Assembly: GCF_004365175.1 (NCBI RefSeq)
Contig: NZ_SOCE01000002.1
Location: forward strand, 1,426,001 to 1,490,000
Length of the DNA: 64,000 bases
From: Kribbella voronezhensis
Lineage (GTDB): Bacteria > Actinomycetota > Actinomycetes > Propionibacteriales > Kribbellaceae
Direction: 5' to 3'
Shown here piece after piece: positions 49,121-57,996 of this stretch. The translations under genes and the position numbers were made by a program. The notes under the pieces are model-generated. The model did not search any database. It was not told the origin of the DNA and saw only the letters and a program-made list of their open reading frames with translations. Numbering within the stretch: the stretch's first letter is position 1; each line of letters begins with the position of its first letter.

Positions 49121-51193
49121 ATGTCCGAGTTGAAGCCGCCGGTCGCGGCGAAGAAGCCTGTTGAACGCACCCACCACGGCGACACGTTCGTCGACGACTA
49201 CGAGTGGCTGCGGGACAAGAGCGACGACGAGGTACTGGACTACCTGCGCGCCGAGAACGCCTACACCGAGGCCCGGACCGCGCATCTCGAATCGTTGCGC
49301 GAGGCAATCTTCACCGAGATCTCCGACCGCACCCTGCAGACCGACCTGAGCGTGCCGGCCCGGCGCGGCGGGTACTGGTACTACACCCGCACGGTCGAGG
49401 GGAAGCAGTACGCGATCAGCTGCCGGGTGAAGGTGGACGGCGACGAACCGCCGGCGACCGAGGGGGAGATCCCCGGCGAAGAGGTGCTGCTCGACGGGAA
49501 CGAGGTCGCGGGCGACTCGGAGTTCTTCTCGCTCGGCACCGTCGACGTGTCCCCGGACGGCCGGCTGCTCGCCTACTCGACCGACCTGACCGGCGACGAG
49601 CGTTTCACCTTGCGGATCAAGGACCTGAGCACCGGCGAACTGCTGCCGGACGAGCTGCCCGAGGTGCACTACGGCTCGGCCTGGTCCGCCGACGGCTCGA
49701 CCATCTTCTACACGAAGGTCGACGACGCGTGGCGGCCGCACCAGATCTGGCGTCACACCCTCGGCGAGTCCGACGACGTGCTGGTGCTGGAGGAGCCGGA
49801 CGAGCGGTTCTGGGTCGGCGTCGACCTGACCCGCAACGAGCAGGCGATCATGATCAGCCTGGGGAGCAAGCTGACCAGCGAGGTCTGGCTGCTCGACGCC
49901 AACGACCCGACCGGCGACCTGGTCGTCGTCGCGCCCCGGCGCGAAGGTGTCGAGTACGACGTCGAGCACGCGGGCGACCAGTTGCTGATCACGCACAACG
50001 CCGACGCGGCGAACTTCTCCCTCGCGACCGCCTCCCTGGACGCACCCGGTGACTGGACCACCCTGATCGAGGGCGACGAGTCGAGCCGGCTGCTCGGCGT
50101 CGACGCGTTCGCCGACCACGTGATCCTGTACCGCCGCCGGAACGCACTCACCGAGCTCGCGATCATGCGCCGCGACGGGTCGGTCTTCAGTGCTCCGGAG
50201 GCTCTCACGTTCGGCGAGCCGATCTACACGGTCTCCCCCGGCCGCAACGACGAGTGGCACGACACCCGCTACCGGTTCGGCTACACGTCGCTGGTGACAC
50301 CGTCCACGACGTACGACGTGGACGTGCTGACCGGGGAACGCCGGTTGCTCAAGCAGCAGCCCGTGCTCGGCGGGGTCGACCTGAGCGACTACACGCAGTA
50401 CAGGGAATGGGCGACGGCACCCGACGGGACGCAGGTGCCGATCTCGATCGTGGCGCGCAAGGACGTCGCGAAGGACGGCAACGCGCCGGTCGAGCTGTAC
50501 GGCTACGGCTCGTACGAGTCGTCGATCGACCCGTGGTTCTCGATCGCGCGGCTGTCCTTGCTCGATCGCGGCGTGGTGTTCGCGATCGCACACATCCGTG
50601 GTGGCGGGGAGATGGGCCGGCACTGGTACGACAACGGGAAGACGCTGACCAAGCGCAACACCTTCACCGACTTCATCGCGTGTGCCGAGCACCTGGTCAA
50701 GGACGGCTGGACCCGGCCCGAGCGACTGGTGGCCCACGGCGGCAGCGCCGGCGGCCTGCTGATGGGCGCGGTGGCGAACCTGGCACCGCAGGCGTTCGGT
50801 GGGGTGATCGCCCAGGTGCCGTTCGTGGACGCGCTGACGACGATCCTGGACCCGTCGCTGCCGTTGACGGTGATCGAGTGGGAGGAGTGGGGTAACCCGC
50901 TCGAGGACCGCGAGGTCTACGAGTACATGAAGTCCTACTCGCCGTACGAGAACGTGACCGCCCAGCAGTACCCGCGGATCCTCGCGATCACCAGCCTGAA
51001 CGACACCCGGGTCTTCTTCGTCGAACCGGCCAAGTGGGTGGCCAAGCTGCGAGCGACGGCGACCGGCGACGTCGACGTACTGCTGAAGACCGAGATGGAA
51101 GCCGGGCACGGCGGCCGCAGCGGCCGGTACGACGCCTGGCGGGAGCTGGCGTTCCAGTACGCCTGGGAACTGGACGTTCTCGGGCTGGCCTGA
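49121..51193 (+). CDS. S9 prolyl-oligopeptidase-family peptidase (oligopeptidase B-like)
   Basis: A 690-residue cytoplasmic serine peptidase with no signal peptide. The N-terminal PPVAAKKPVERTHHGDTFVDDYEWLRD and the seven-bladed propeller (residues 70-400) are typical. In the catalytic domain, IAHIRGGGEMGRHWYDNGK precedes the nucleophile VAHGGSAGGLLMGAVAN (Ser near 545), and AGHGGRSGRYDAWRELAFQYAW near the C-terminus holds the catalytic His. The MEAGHGG ending is typical of oligopeptidase B, which cuts after basic residues in short peptides. A clear terminator follows. Confidence 0.92.
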   Translation: MSELKPPVAAKKPVERTHHGDTFVDDYEWLRDKSDDEVLDYLRAENAYTEARTAHLESLREAIFTEISDRTLQTDLSVPARRGGYWYYTRTVEGKQYAISCRVKVDGDEPPATEGEIPGEEVLLDGNEVAGDSEFFSLGTVDVSPDGRLLAYSTDLTGDERFTLRIKDLSTGELLPDELPEVHYGSAWSADGSTIFYTKVDDAWRPHQIWRHTLGESDDVLVLEEPDERFWVGVDLTRNEQAIMISLGSKLTSEVWLLDANDPTGDLVVVAPRREGVEYDVEHAGDQLLITHNADAANFSLATASLDAPGDWTTLIEGDESSRLLGVDAFADHVILYRRRNALTELAIMRRDGSVFSAPEALTFGEPIYTVSPGRNDEWHDTRYRFGYTSLVTPSTTYDVDVLTGERRLLKQQPVLGGVDLSDYTQYREWATAPDGTQVPISIVARKDVAKDGNAPVELYGYGSYESSIDPWFSIARLSLLDRGVVFAIAHIRGGGEMGRHWYDNGKTLTKRNTFTDFIACAEHLVKDGWTRPERLVAHGGSAGGLLMGAVANLAPQAFGGVIAQVPFVDALTTILDPSLPLTVIEWEEWGNPLEDREVYEYMKSYSPYENVTAQQYPRILAITSLNDTRVFFVEPAKWVAKLRATATGDVDVLLKTEMEAGHGGRSGRYDAWRELAFQYAWELDVLGLA

Positions 51194-51210
51194 CCACCGC
51201 AAATCCAGCG

Positions 51211-51246
51211 AAAGCCCCGAAAGGTCTGTCGGCCTCTCGGGGCTTT
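51211..51246 (+). terminator. Rho-independent-type terminator after the peptidase gene
   Basis: AAAGCCCCGAAAGG pairs with CCTCTCGGGGCTTT around a short loop, 18 bp after the stop codon, with a closing T-run. Confidence 0.85.
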
Positions 51247-51621
51247 GCGCTGCCTTGCACAAGTTCCGTTTTCCCGGGAAGGTCCCGGGTACCGGATGCG
51301 TTGTCCACGGCGGGACGTCTTGCTGGTGTGTGCTGCAACACATTTCGGCAGCCGAATCGCTGACAGAACAATGGTCGCCGGGAGTCAACCAATGATGCGG
51401 CTTCGGCGTCCTCGGGGCGGAAACCCAGCAGATGAAGCCGAATCCGCGCAGCAGGCGGCGCAGGCGCGCAAACCCGGTTCGCTCGTGGGATCCACGCTGA
51501 GTTGCCACTGAAGAACGGTGCCGGGAAATCTCAGGGAACGTTCAGGCTGTTTACACACTCATCGTGGAATCTTGAACCTCACTCGAGCGTTGCTCTCCAT
51601 GTAACGACGAAGGGAGTTTCG
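51247..51621. other. 375-bp upstream region of the SigB-like gene
   Basis: No convincing gene; the open frames here lack family features. The segment around 51530-51600 is relatively AT-rich and probably holds the sigma gene promoter. GGGAAC-like and TTTACA-like hexamers are present but not at standard spacings, so I do not assign a promoter class. Confidence 0.5.
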
Positions 51622-52581
51622 GTGGCTCGCATGGCTCGTGTCCGGTCAACGGACGACGGTATCGACGGCAAGGACAGCGTCGGTCTCTACCTCGAAGAGA
51701 TCGCTCGCACTCCTTTGCTGACCGCTGAAGAAGAAGTCGAGCTCGCTGAGACGGTCGAGGCAGGTCTCCTCGCGGAGCAACTGCTGGCCGAGGGGCGGGT
51801 TGGACGCAAGAAGGGCGGAGCGCCCAAATATGCGACGGAGGAAGAGCTGGAGTGGCTGGCCGAAGAGGGCCAGCGCGCGCAGCAGCGGTTCGTGACCGCG
51901 AACCTCCGGCTGGTGGTCTCGATCGCCCGCCGCTACGGACGGTCCCAGATGCCGCTCCTGGACCTGGTCCAGGAAGGCAACACGGGCCTGATCCGCGCGG
52001 TGGAGAAGTTCGACTACCGCAAGGGATTCAAGTTCTCGACGTACGCGACCTGGTGGGTGCGGCAGGCGATCACCCGCGGTATCGCGCAGCAGGCCCGAGT
52101 GGTCCGGCTGCCGGTGCACGTGGTGGAGCAGCTGAACCAGATCGGGTCCGCCCGGCGCACGCTGGAGCGCAAGCTCGGGCGGGAGCCGGAGCTCGACGAG
52201 ATCGCGGCCGAGCTGGACCTGGACGTGGAGCGGGTCACCGACCTGATCCGGATCGGCCGGGACCACATCAGCCTGGACAACCCGATCGACGACGAGGGTG
52301 AGACCTCGCTGGGCGACCTGATCGCGGCCGAGACCGCGCCCGGGCCCGACCAGCTGGTGGCCGACGCCTCCGACCGGTCCGGACTGTTCAGCCTGGTCGA
52401 CCAGCTCGACCCGAGGTCGGCCGACGTCATCCGGCGCCGGTACGGGCTGCACGACGGCCGGCAGGCGAAGCTCGCCGACATCGGCGCGGTGCACGGCATC
52501 TCGGCCGAGCGGGTGCGGCAGATCGAGCGAGAGGCCCTCGGCCGCTTGCGCCGACTCGCCGACCCGACCCTGGCCGCCTGA
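51622..52581 (+). CDS. Group 2 sigma-70 factor (SigB/HrdA-like)
   Basis: A 319-residue sigma factor lacking the long N-terminal region 1.1 of HrdB. Region 1.2: DSVGLYLEEIARTPLLTAEEEVELAETVEAG; region 2: TANLRLVVSIARRYGRSQMPLLDLVQEGNTGLIRAVEKFDYRKGFKFSTYATWWVRQAITRG; region 4.2: AKLADIGAVHGISAERVRQIEREALGRLRRLA. The core promoter-recognition residues closely match HrdB, so it should read similar promoters. The length is close to mycobacterial SigB. GTG 51622 lies 5 nt after AGGGAG; ATG 51631 is an alternative. Inferred role: stationary-phase or stress transcription. Confidence 0.93.
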   Translation: MARMARVRSTDDGIDGKDSVGLYLEEIARTPLLTAEEEVELAETVEAGLLAEQLLAEGRVGRKKGGAPKYATEEELEWLAEEGQRAQQRFVTANLRLVVSIARRYGRSQMPLLDLVQEGNTGLIRAVEKFDYRKGFKFSTYATWWVRQAITRGIAQQARVVRLPVHVVEQLNQIGSARRTLERKLGREPELDEIAAELDLDVERVTDLIRIGRDHISLDNPIDDEGETSLGDLIAAETAPGPDQLVADASDRSGLFSLVDQLDPRSADVIRRRYGLHDGRQAKLADIGAVHGISAERVRQIEREALGRLRRLADPTLAA

Positions 52582-52617
52582 TCCCGAGCCCCGGCGCCAG
52601 CCACTGAACCCCACAGG

Positions 52618-52647
52618 ACCCCCGAGCCGCACCAGCGGCCCGGGGGT
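52618..52647 (+). terminator. Stem-loop terminator after the SigB-like gene
   Basis: ACCCCCGAGCCGC pairs with GCGGCCCGGGGGT, with a short ACCA loop and one internal mismatch, 37 bp after the stop. Confidence 0.7.
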
Positions 52648-52766
52648 TCGCTCGTATCCGGACCCTCAAGCCGGACCGCCTCGTACGCCGAACTCGCGCG
52701 AAAGCCGGATGTCCAAGGCGTTCCAGGCCGTCGATCTGGATCCCGGCGTGCGTTGTCGGCGATGCT

Positions 52767-53612
52767 GTGGGCGTGGAGTACGTGTCGAGGGTGCCGCGAC
52801 CCCCGCTGGACAGGCTGATCGACGACCTCTACTACCTGGAGGGTTCTCCGCCGTACGCCCGTCTGATGCTTCCGCCGATGCCTGGGGCGCTGCTCATCGT
52901 CAACCTCGGGGCGCCGTTCCGCATCCGCGCCGGCGGCGACATCGAGACGGCCGAGTACGCCGACGGATGCGTGGTCACCACGCCCACCCGCGCGCTGGAG
53001 TTCGGCTACCCACCTCGGACCCGGTCCGTCGGCATCCACTTCAAGCCGTGGGGGCCGGCGCAGTTCTTGCCGATGCCCGCGGCCGAGCTGTGCGACCGGC
53101 CGGTGACGATAGAGCAGGTTTGGGGCAGACCCGCCATTGCTGAGCTGCAAGATCGACTGGCCTCGGCGGACGGACCGCACGAGATGCTGACGCTGCTCGA
53201 GGAGGAGCTGATGCGACGGCTGTGCGAGACCGCCGGCCTGGGCCTGGTTCGCCAGACGAGCAGAGTCATCGCGGCGACCCGCGGCGCGGTGGCGATCCGC
53301 GACCTGAGCGTGGCAGCCGGTGTCAGCAGTACTCACCTGGCACAACGGTTCAAGGAGCTCATCGGCGTTACGCCGAAGCGGCTCGCTCGCACCTACCGCT
53401 TCGCCACCACCGTCTTCGCGATCAACCCCGCCGGCCCGATCGACTGGGGCGACCTCGCCGGCGGCGCGGGCTACTTCGACCAAGCCCACTTCGGCCACGA
53501 GTTCCGGGACTTCACCGGACTTACGCCGACCCGGTACGTCGAAGTCCGGCGTCGGTTCCTGCGCGAACATCCCGGCCACGCGATGGACGGCTGGCCACTG
53601 CCGGTCGATTGA
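52767..53612 (+). CDS. AraC-family regulator with DUF6597 sensor domain
   Basis: A 281-residue regulator. The N-terminal domain (PPLDRLIDDLYYLEG, then GALLIVNLGAPFRIR and TRSVGIHFKPWGPAQFLPMPAAELCDRPV) matches the DUF6597 cupin-like domain common in actinobacterial AraC proteins. The C-terminal double helix-turn-helix has VAIRDLSVAAGVSSTHLAQRFKELIGVTPKRLARTYRF and WGDLAGGAGYFDQAHFGHEFRDFTGLTPTRYVE. It may control the RibD-like gene that starts 64 bp downstream. Confidence 0.88.
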   Translation: MGVEYVSRVPRPPLDRLIDDLYYLEGSPPYARLMLPPMPGALLIVNLGAPFRIRAGGDIETAEYADGCVVTTPTRALEFGYPPRTRSVGIHFKPWGPAQFLPMPAAELCDRPVTIEQVWGRPAIAELQDRLASADGPHEMLTLLEEELMRRLCETAGLGLVRQTSRVIAATRGAVAIRDLSVAAGVSSTHLAQRFKELIGVTPKRLARTYRFATTVFAINPAGPIDWGDLAGGAGYFDQAHFGHEFRDFTGLTPTRYVEVRRRFLREHPGHAMDGWPLPVD

Positions 53613-53676
53613 TTTCTTACAAGAACGACAGCCCACAACCCGCTAATTTGAGTGACCCCGAACAGAGGAGAGCCCG

Positions 53677-54258
53677 GTGGGCAAGGTGGTCATGTACAGC
53701 TCGGTGTCGGTCGACGGCTTCGTCGCGGACGGGAACGACCAGCCCGGACCGCTGTTCGACTGGCTGACCAGCGGTGACGTCCCGTTGGACGACAGCGGCG
53801 TGCTGAAGGTGTCGCAGACGTCCTACGACTACATCCGGCCGTACTGGGACGAAATCGGCGTGACAGTCGTCGGGCGGCACGTCTTCGACCTGACCGACGG
53901 CTGGGACGGGAAGCCTCCGGGCGGGATGGACCATATGGTCGTCGTGACGCACCGACCGGCGCCCGAGGGGTGGGACCCCCAGGCGCCGTTCCACTTCGTC
54001 GACGGCGTCGAGGCAGCCGTGGCCAAGGCCCAGGAGCTTGCCGGTGACCGCGTCGTCGAGGTCGCCGCCGGCGACGTCGGTGGCCAGGTGCTTGCCGCGG
54101 GTCTGGTCGACGAGGTGCGCATGGACGTCGTACCGGTCGTGTTCGGGTCCGGCAAGCGCTACTTCGGGGCGGTCGACGCGCAGCACCTGCTGGAGGATCC
54201 GGACGTGGTCATTCAGGGCAACCGGGTGCTTCACCTGCGCTATCGGACGCGTCGTTGA
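53677..54258 (+). CDS. Dihydrofolate-reductase-like (RibD C-terminal domain) protein
   Basis: A 193-residue protein of the RibD_C/DHFR-like fold. VVMYSSVSVDGFVADGNDQPGPLFDWL is the typical start, TVVGRHVFDLTDGWDG and VEVAAGDVGGQVLAAGLVDEVRMDVVPVVFGSGKRYF carry the NADPH-binding and core motifs. These stand-alone proteins are reductases of unknown substrate, distinct from true folate or riboflavin enzymes. Strong context link: an AraC regulator immediately upstream. Confidence 0.88.
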   Translation: MGKVVMYSSVSVDGFVADGNDQPGPLFDWLTSGDVPLDDSGVLKVSQTSYDYIRPYWDEIGVTVVGRHVFDLTDGWDGKPPGGMDHMVVVTHRPAPEGWDPQAPFHFVDGVEAAVAKAQELAGDRVVEVAAGDVGGQVLAAGLVDEVRMDVVPVVFGSGKRYFGAVDAQHLLEDPDVVIQGNRVLHLRYRTRR

Positions 54259-54300
54259 CCGATCCGCCCTAGCACCTCACCTGCGGCAAGATCGCCGGTT

Positions 54301-55026
54301 TCAGGCGGCGTGGTTGTTCCAGGTGTCGATCAAGGTGGGGAGTTCGGCGAGGCGGTGGACGGTGGCGTCCGGGACGCCCTCGGTGTGGCCGATCTGGTTG
54401 GTGGGGATCGCACTGTGCGGGATGTGAGCGGCTCGCATGCCGACGTTCTGCGCACCCCAGACATCGTCGAACAGCCTGTCGCCCACGAACAGGCACCGGG
54501 CGGGCTCGGCCATCTCGACCGCCTGCATCGCCGCGCGGAACGCCTCCGGGTGCGGCTTCGTCCACGGCACCTCGCTGGTGTAGACGGCCCCGTCGATCAA
54601 CTCCAGGACGCCGTCGCGCGCGAAGATGTCCTCGTGTCGCTGCCGGGACCAGATCGTGTTCGACAGGATGCCGATCTTCAGTCCGCGATCCCGCAGCGCC
54701 TGCAGCGTCTCGATCGCGTCGGGCTCCAGCTCCGTGTGCGGCTGCCACTGACGCTCGTACTCCGCCAGCGCGGCCGGCGTCAGCTCCACCTCGGCCAGCA
54801 GGCACACCTCCTCCAGGGTGCTGCTCAGGTGCTCGTCCCGGGACCGCAGCCAGATCGATCCCTCGGCCTCGACGAGTCGCTTCGCCAGCTCCTCGGCCCG
54901 GGTCTCGTCGATCACCGTCGCCACGGACCGCCAGACATCGTGCAGGTCGATGTCGTGCCAGGTCGCCAGCGTCCCGCCCCAGTCGAACAGCACGGCCTCG
55001 ATCGGTTCGTTCTTCACGTTCGTCAC
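54301..55026 (-). CDS. HAD-superfamily hydrolase
   Basis: A 241-residue HAD phosphatase with a helical cap. Motif I AVLFDWGGTLATW, motif II ILSNTIW near residue 122, motif III Lys in VPWTKPHPEAFRAAM, motif IV CLFVGDRLFDDVWGAQ. The nucleophile context D-W-G-G-T is seen in several actinobacterial HAD groups. The substrate is unknown. The start is uncertain: GTG 55026 is used here; a TTG at 55056 sits only 2-3 bases after GGAGGAGA. The upstream CPBP gene ends 11-41 bp away on the same strand. Confidence 0.87.
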   Translation of the reverse strand: MTNVKNEPIEAVLFDWGGTLATWHDIDLHDVWRSVATVIDETRAEELAKRLVEAEGSIWLRSRDEHLSSTLEEVCLLAEVELTPAALAEYERQWQPHTELEPDAIETLQALRDRGLKIGILSNTIWSRQRHEDIFARDGVLELIDGAVYTSEVPWTKPHPEAFRAAMQAVEMAEPARCLFVGDRLFDDVWGAQNVGMRAAHIPHSAIPTNQIGHTEGVPDATVHRLAELPTLIDTWNNHAA

Positions 55027-55066
55027 GGCGGATAGATTGCCAGACGGCGCCGACAATCTCCTCCGG

Positions 55067-56590
55067 TTATCCGCTCACCGTGGCGATCTTCTGCCGCTTG
55101 GCCAGCCACAGGACGGCGTACGCGTAGAACACCAGGGACGGGATGTCGCTGACCAGCAACGTCCACGGGGCGCCGCCCTGGTTCGACCAGCCGTCCAGCT
55201 GACCCATTGCCGCAGGCAACAAAAACGCGAACAGGTTGTTCATCGTGTGCAACGCGATCCCCGCCTCCAGTCCCCCGGTGCGGATCGCCAGCCAGCCGGC
55301 CGTCATCGCGAACAGGAAGATGTCGGCCATCGCCCATCCGGTGTACCCGTGCGCGGAGACGAACGCCGCGCTGCTGATCACCAGTGCCGGCCAGGGCGAG
55401 CGCAGGATCCGCTTCACCACGCTGTCGCCGGCCGGTCCGTACGAGCCCACTGCCTGCACCAGCCACCCGCGGAACAAGAACTCCTCGGCCGCGGACTGGA
55501 ACGGCACCAGCAAGAGGATCAGCACGGCCGAGACGAGGAACGCGCTCAATCCGACCCAGGAACCGGAGTCCGAGGTGTCGGTATCGGCGCCCGGGAAGAT
55601 CGCGTCGGTCGCCAGGCTCAGCACGTACGAGAGCGCGAGGTAGCCGAGTGCGGGCAGGCAGCAGAGCGCGAGCCAGCGCAATCTCAGCCGGTTCTGTACG
55701 GAGGCGACACTCCAGGCAGGGCGGCGCTGAACTACCCACACGACCAGCAGCACAGCGGGCGTGAGGATGCCGAGCATCACCAACTGGGCGGCGAGATCCT
55801 CGGTCGTGTTCGGGAACAGCGTGTTGCCCTCGGGCACGGTGAAGTCGCCCGCCACGATGCGGTGCACGACCTCCCAGGCGATGAGGACGGCGACAGTGAG
55901 AAACAGCGCGATGACAACCAGCAGCGCAGTACCGGCCAGCGGCCGCCACCACCTGAACTTCGCAGTCCGCGCCAACCGATGAAACGGCTCCCCCGCCGGC
56001 GCCGCCACAATCCGAGGCTCCACCGGCCCCCGCACCCCGAACCCCACCTGCCCGTACTGCGGCCCGTACTGCGGCTGCCCGTACGGCGGTTGCCCCGGCG
56101 CCAGCCCGTACGGCGGTTGCCAATATCCCGGTTGCCCCGATGCCTGCCCGTAAGGCGGTTGCCCGTACCCGGGTTGCCCCGGCGCCTGCCCGTACCCGGG
56201 TTGCCCCGGCGCCTGCCCGTACCCCGGTTGCGCCGGTGGTTGGCCGTGCCCCGGTTGCCCCTGCTCAGGGCTGTACTGCGGTTGACCCGGGGGTTGGTCG
56301 TATTGCGACGGGTTCTGTTGGGGCCAAGGTGGTGGGCCGGGGTGTTGATAGGGATTGGACTGCTGGTGTGGGTTCATCGGATACGCAGCCGGTTGCTGCG
56401 GTGGGCTGCCCCACGGCGGCGGCTGCTCCGGCGACCAGAAACCCGGCGGGCGCTCCCCCGCCGACCCACCGTCCACAGCTCGCACCTCACCAGCGCCGGC
56501 CTCGTCGGCTCCCCGCCGATCCGGCGGATCGGGTGGGGAACCCGCGGCGGGCTGGTCGGGCGGTGGTGGCGGGCCTTGGTGCGCGTCCAT
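55067..56590 (-). CDS. CPBP-family intramembrane metalloprotease with Gln/Pro/Gly-rich N-terminal tail
   Basis: A 507-residue protein in two parts. Residues 1-165 are a disordered tail rich in Pro, Gln, Gly and Tyr with repeats such as GQAPGQPGYGQ. From about 185 there are about eight membrane segments and the CPBP (Abi/CAAX-protease-like) motifs: EE-x3-R in SAAEEFLFRGWLV near 365, the His in AAFVSAHGYTGW near 410 and the H-x3-N in ALHTMNNLFAF near 460. Family members include CAAX prenyl proteases and bacteriocin-immunity proteins; bacterial targets are mostly unknown. The tail may recruit partners or cross the cell wall. Confidence 0.88.
   Translation of the reverse strand: MDAHQGPPPPPDQPAAGSPPDPPDRRGADEAGAGEVRAVDGGSAGERPPGFWSPEQPPPWGSPPQQPAAYPMNPHQQSNPYQHPGPPPWPQQNPSQYDQPPGQPQYSPEQGQPGHGQPPAQPGYGQAPGQPGYGQAPGQPGYGQPPYGQASGQPGYWQPPYGLAPGQPPYGQPQYGPQYGQVGFGVRGPVEPRIVAAPAGEPFHRLARTAKFRWWRPLAGTALLVVIALFLTVAVLIAWEVVHRIVAGDFTVPEGNTLFPNTTEDLAAQLVMLGILTPAVLLVVWVVQRRPAWSVASVQNRLRLRWLALCCLPALGYLALSYVLSLATDAIFPGADTDTSDSGSWVGLSAFLVSAVLILLLVPFQSAAEEFLFRGWLVQAVGSYGPAGDSVVKRILRSPWPALVISSAAFVSAHGYTGWAMADIFLFAMTAGWLAIRTGGLEAGIALHTMNNLFAFLLPAAMGQLDGWSNQGGAPWTLLVSDIPSLVFYAYAVLWLAKRQKIATVSG
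56164..56217. repeat. Perfect 27-bp tandem repeat inside the CPBP gene
   Basis: Two identical 27-bp units (56164-56190 and 56191-56217) encode the nonapeptide GQAPGQPGY twice, with degenerate copies on both sides. This suggests recent expansion by slippage in the N-terminal tail. Confidence 0.8.
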
Positions 56591-56670
56591 GGCGTGACTC
56601 TATGAGATCGGGCCAAGTGCCTGTGGACAACGTTCTGCACGGGGTGGCGTTCTGCTGGCATGCTTCCGCC

Positions 56671-57996
56671 ATGTCCGATCAGCCGCTGCCGCGTTCCGTC
56701 CGGATCGGCTATGCCCTGGGGTCCGTCGCGACCGGCTCGTTCGCGACGGTGCCGGGCCTGTTGCTGCTCCCCTATCTCACCGACACTCTCGGTATCGCGG
56801 CCGCGGTGGCCGGCGCGATCGTGTTGTTGCCCAAGGCCCTCGATGTGGTGCTCAACCCGGTCGCGGGCAGGATCAGCGACCGGTATCGCTCCGCACTCGG
56901 CCCCCGCCGGCCGTTCCTGCTCCGCGGAGGTTTGTCCCTCGCGGCCTGCTTCGCCGTGCTCTTCGCCGGACCGGATCTCGACTCGCAGCTGGTCGACGCG
57001 GCGTGGGTGCTGCTGGCATTCGTGGGTTGCGCGACGGCGTACGCGTTCTTCCAGGTTCCGTACATTGCGATGCCGGCCGAGATCACCGACGACTATCGCG
57101 AGCGCACCAGCCTGATGTCGTGGCGGGTGGCCGTGCTGACCGTCGCGATCCTGATCAGCGGCGGCAGTTCGCCGGCGATCCGCGACGCGATCGGCGGCCG
57201 CGACGGCTACCGGGTGATGGGCCTGGTCGTCGCATTGTTGCTGACGATCGGCACAGTCGGCGCGTACTACGGGACGCGGCGGGCGCCCGTCGGTCGGCCG
57301 GGTGAGGCCACAGGAACGCTCCGCGAGCAGCTTCGGGTGGTAGCGCAGGCCGCCAACTTCCGATGGCTGCTGCTGACGTTGATGCTGCAGGCGCTGGCGA
57401 TCGGCTCGATGCTGGCGGGGATCGACTACCTCGCGCGCTACGTCCTTCGAGATCCCGGCGGCGCGTCGATCGCCTTCATCTGCGTGGTCGGTCCGGCGTT
57501 GGTGGTCAGCCCAGTTTGGCTTGCCGTGGGCAACAGGTTCGGCAAGAAGGCCGGCTTCCAAGCGGCTTCGGCCGTGCTCGCCCTGGGTGCGCTGGCGCTG
57601 CTACCTGCTGAACACGTGCCGGCCTGGTGTGTGTACCTCGCGACGGGTGTGGTCGGGATCGGGTTCACCGGCGTGCAGGTCTTTCCGCTGGCGATGCTGC
57701 CGGATGTGGCGGCGGTGGACGCGGCGCGGAGCGGCGTACGCCGGGCCGGCGTGTTCACCGGCATCTGGACGGCAGGCGAAACGCTCGGGCTCGCGTTGGG
57801 GCCAGGGCTGTATGCGTTGGTGCTGGCCGCGGGAGGCTATGTGTCGTCGACCGGGCGGGATGCCGTTCAGCCCGACTCGGCCGTCACCGCGATCGTCGCC
57901 GGGATGTCCGTGGTGCCAGTGGCATTGACGGTTGCCAGCTTCTTCACCTTGCAGCGGTACAGGTTGACGGCGGACGAAGTACTGGAGGCACGATGA
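56671..57996 (+). CDS. MFS transporter, GPH (glycoside/cation symporter-like) type
   Basis: A 441-residue, 12-helix transporter. The N-terminus RIGYALGSVATGSFATVPGLLLLPYLTDTLGI and KALDVVLNPVAGRISDRYRSALGPRRPFLL match the MelB/GPH branch, where the Asp residues of helix 2 and the R-R-P-F/W loop are typical; VPYIAMPAEITDDYRERTSLMSWR is another hallmark. The likely cargo is a sugar or a small organic molecule with cation co-transport. The stop overlaps the PLP enzyme start (ATGA), so the two form an operon; the enzyme may act on the imported compound. Confidence 0.87.
   Translation: MSDQPLPRSVRIGYALGSVATGSFATVPGLLLLPYLTDTLGIAAAVAGAIVLLPKALDVVLNPVAGRISDRYRSALGPRRPFLLRGGLSLAACFAVLFAGPDLDSQLVDAAWVLLAFVGCATAYAFFQVPYIAMPAEITDDYRERTSLMSWRVAVLTVAILISGGSSPAIRDAIGGRDGYRVMGLVVALLLTIGTVGAYYGTRRAPVGRPGEATGTLREQLRVVAQAANFRWLLLTLMLQALAIGSMLAGIDYLARYVLRDPGGASIAFICVVGPALVVSPVWLAVGNRFGKKAGFQAASAVLALGALALLPAEHVPAWCVYLATGVVGIGFTGVQVFPLAMLPDVAAVDAARSGVRRAGVFTGIWTAGETLGLALGPGLYALVLAAGGYVSSTGRDAVQPDSAVTAIVAGMSVVPVALTVASFFTLQRYRLTADEVLEAR

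Noticed and set aside
48719..51508. A 929-codon minus-strand open frame opposite the S9 peptidase.
   Set aside because: The peptidase catalytic motifs are on the plus strand; the minus frame is compositional shadow.
51245..51511. Possible 88-codon small gene upstream of the SigB-like factor.
   Set aside because: It begins within the peptidase terminator, has no ribosome-binding site and no recognisable family feature.
55228..55240. GAACAGGTTGTTC, resembling a LexA box.
   Set aside because: It lies inside the CPBP coding sequence and has a 5-base centre in place of 4, with weak flanks.
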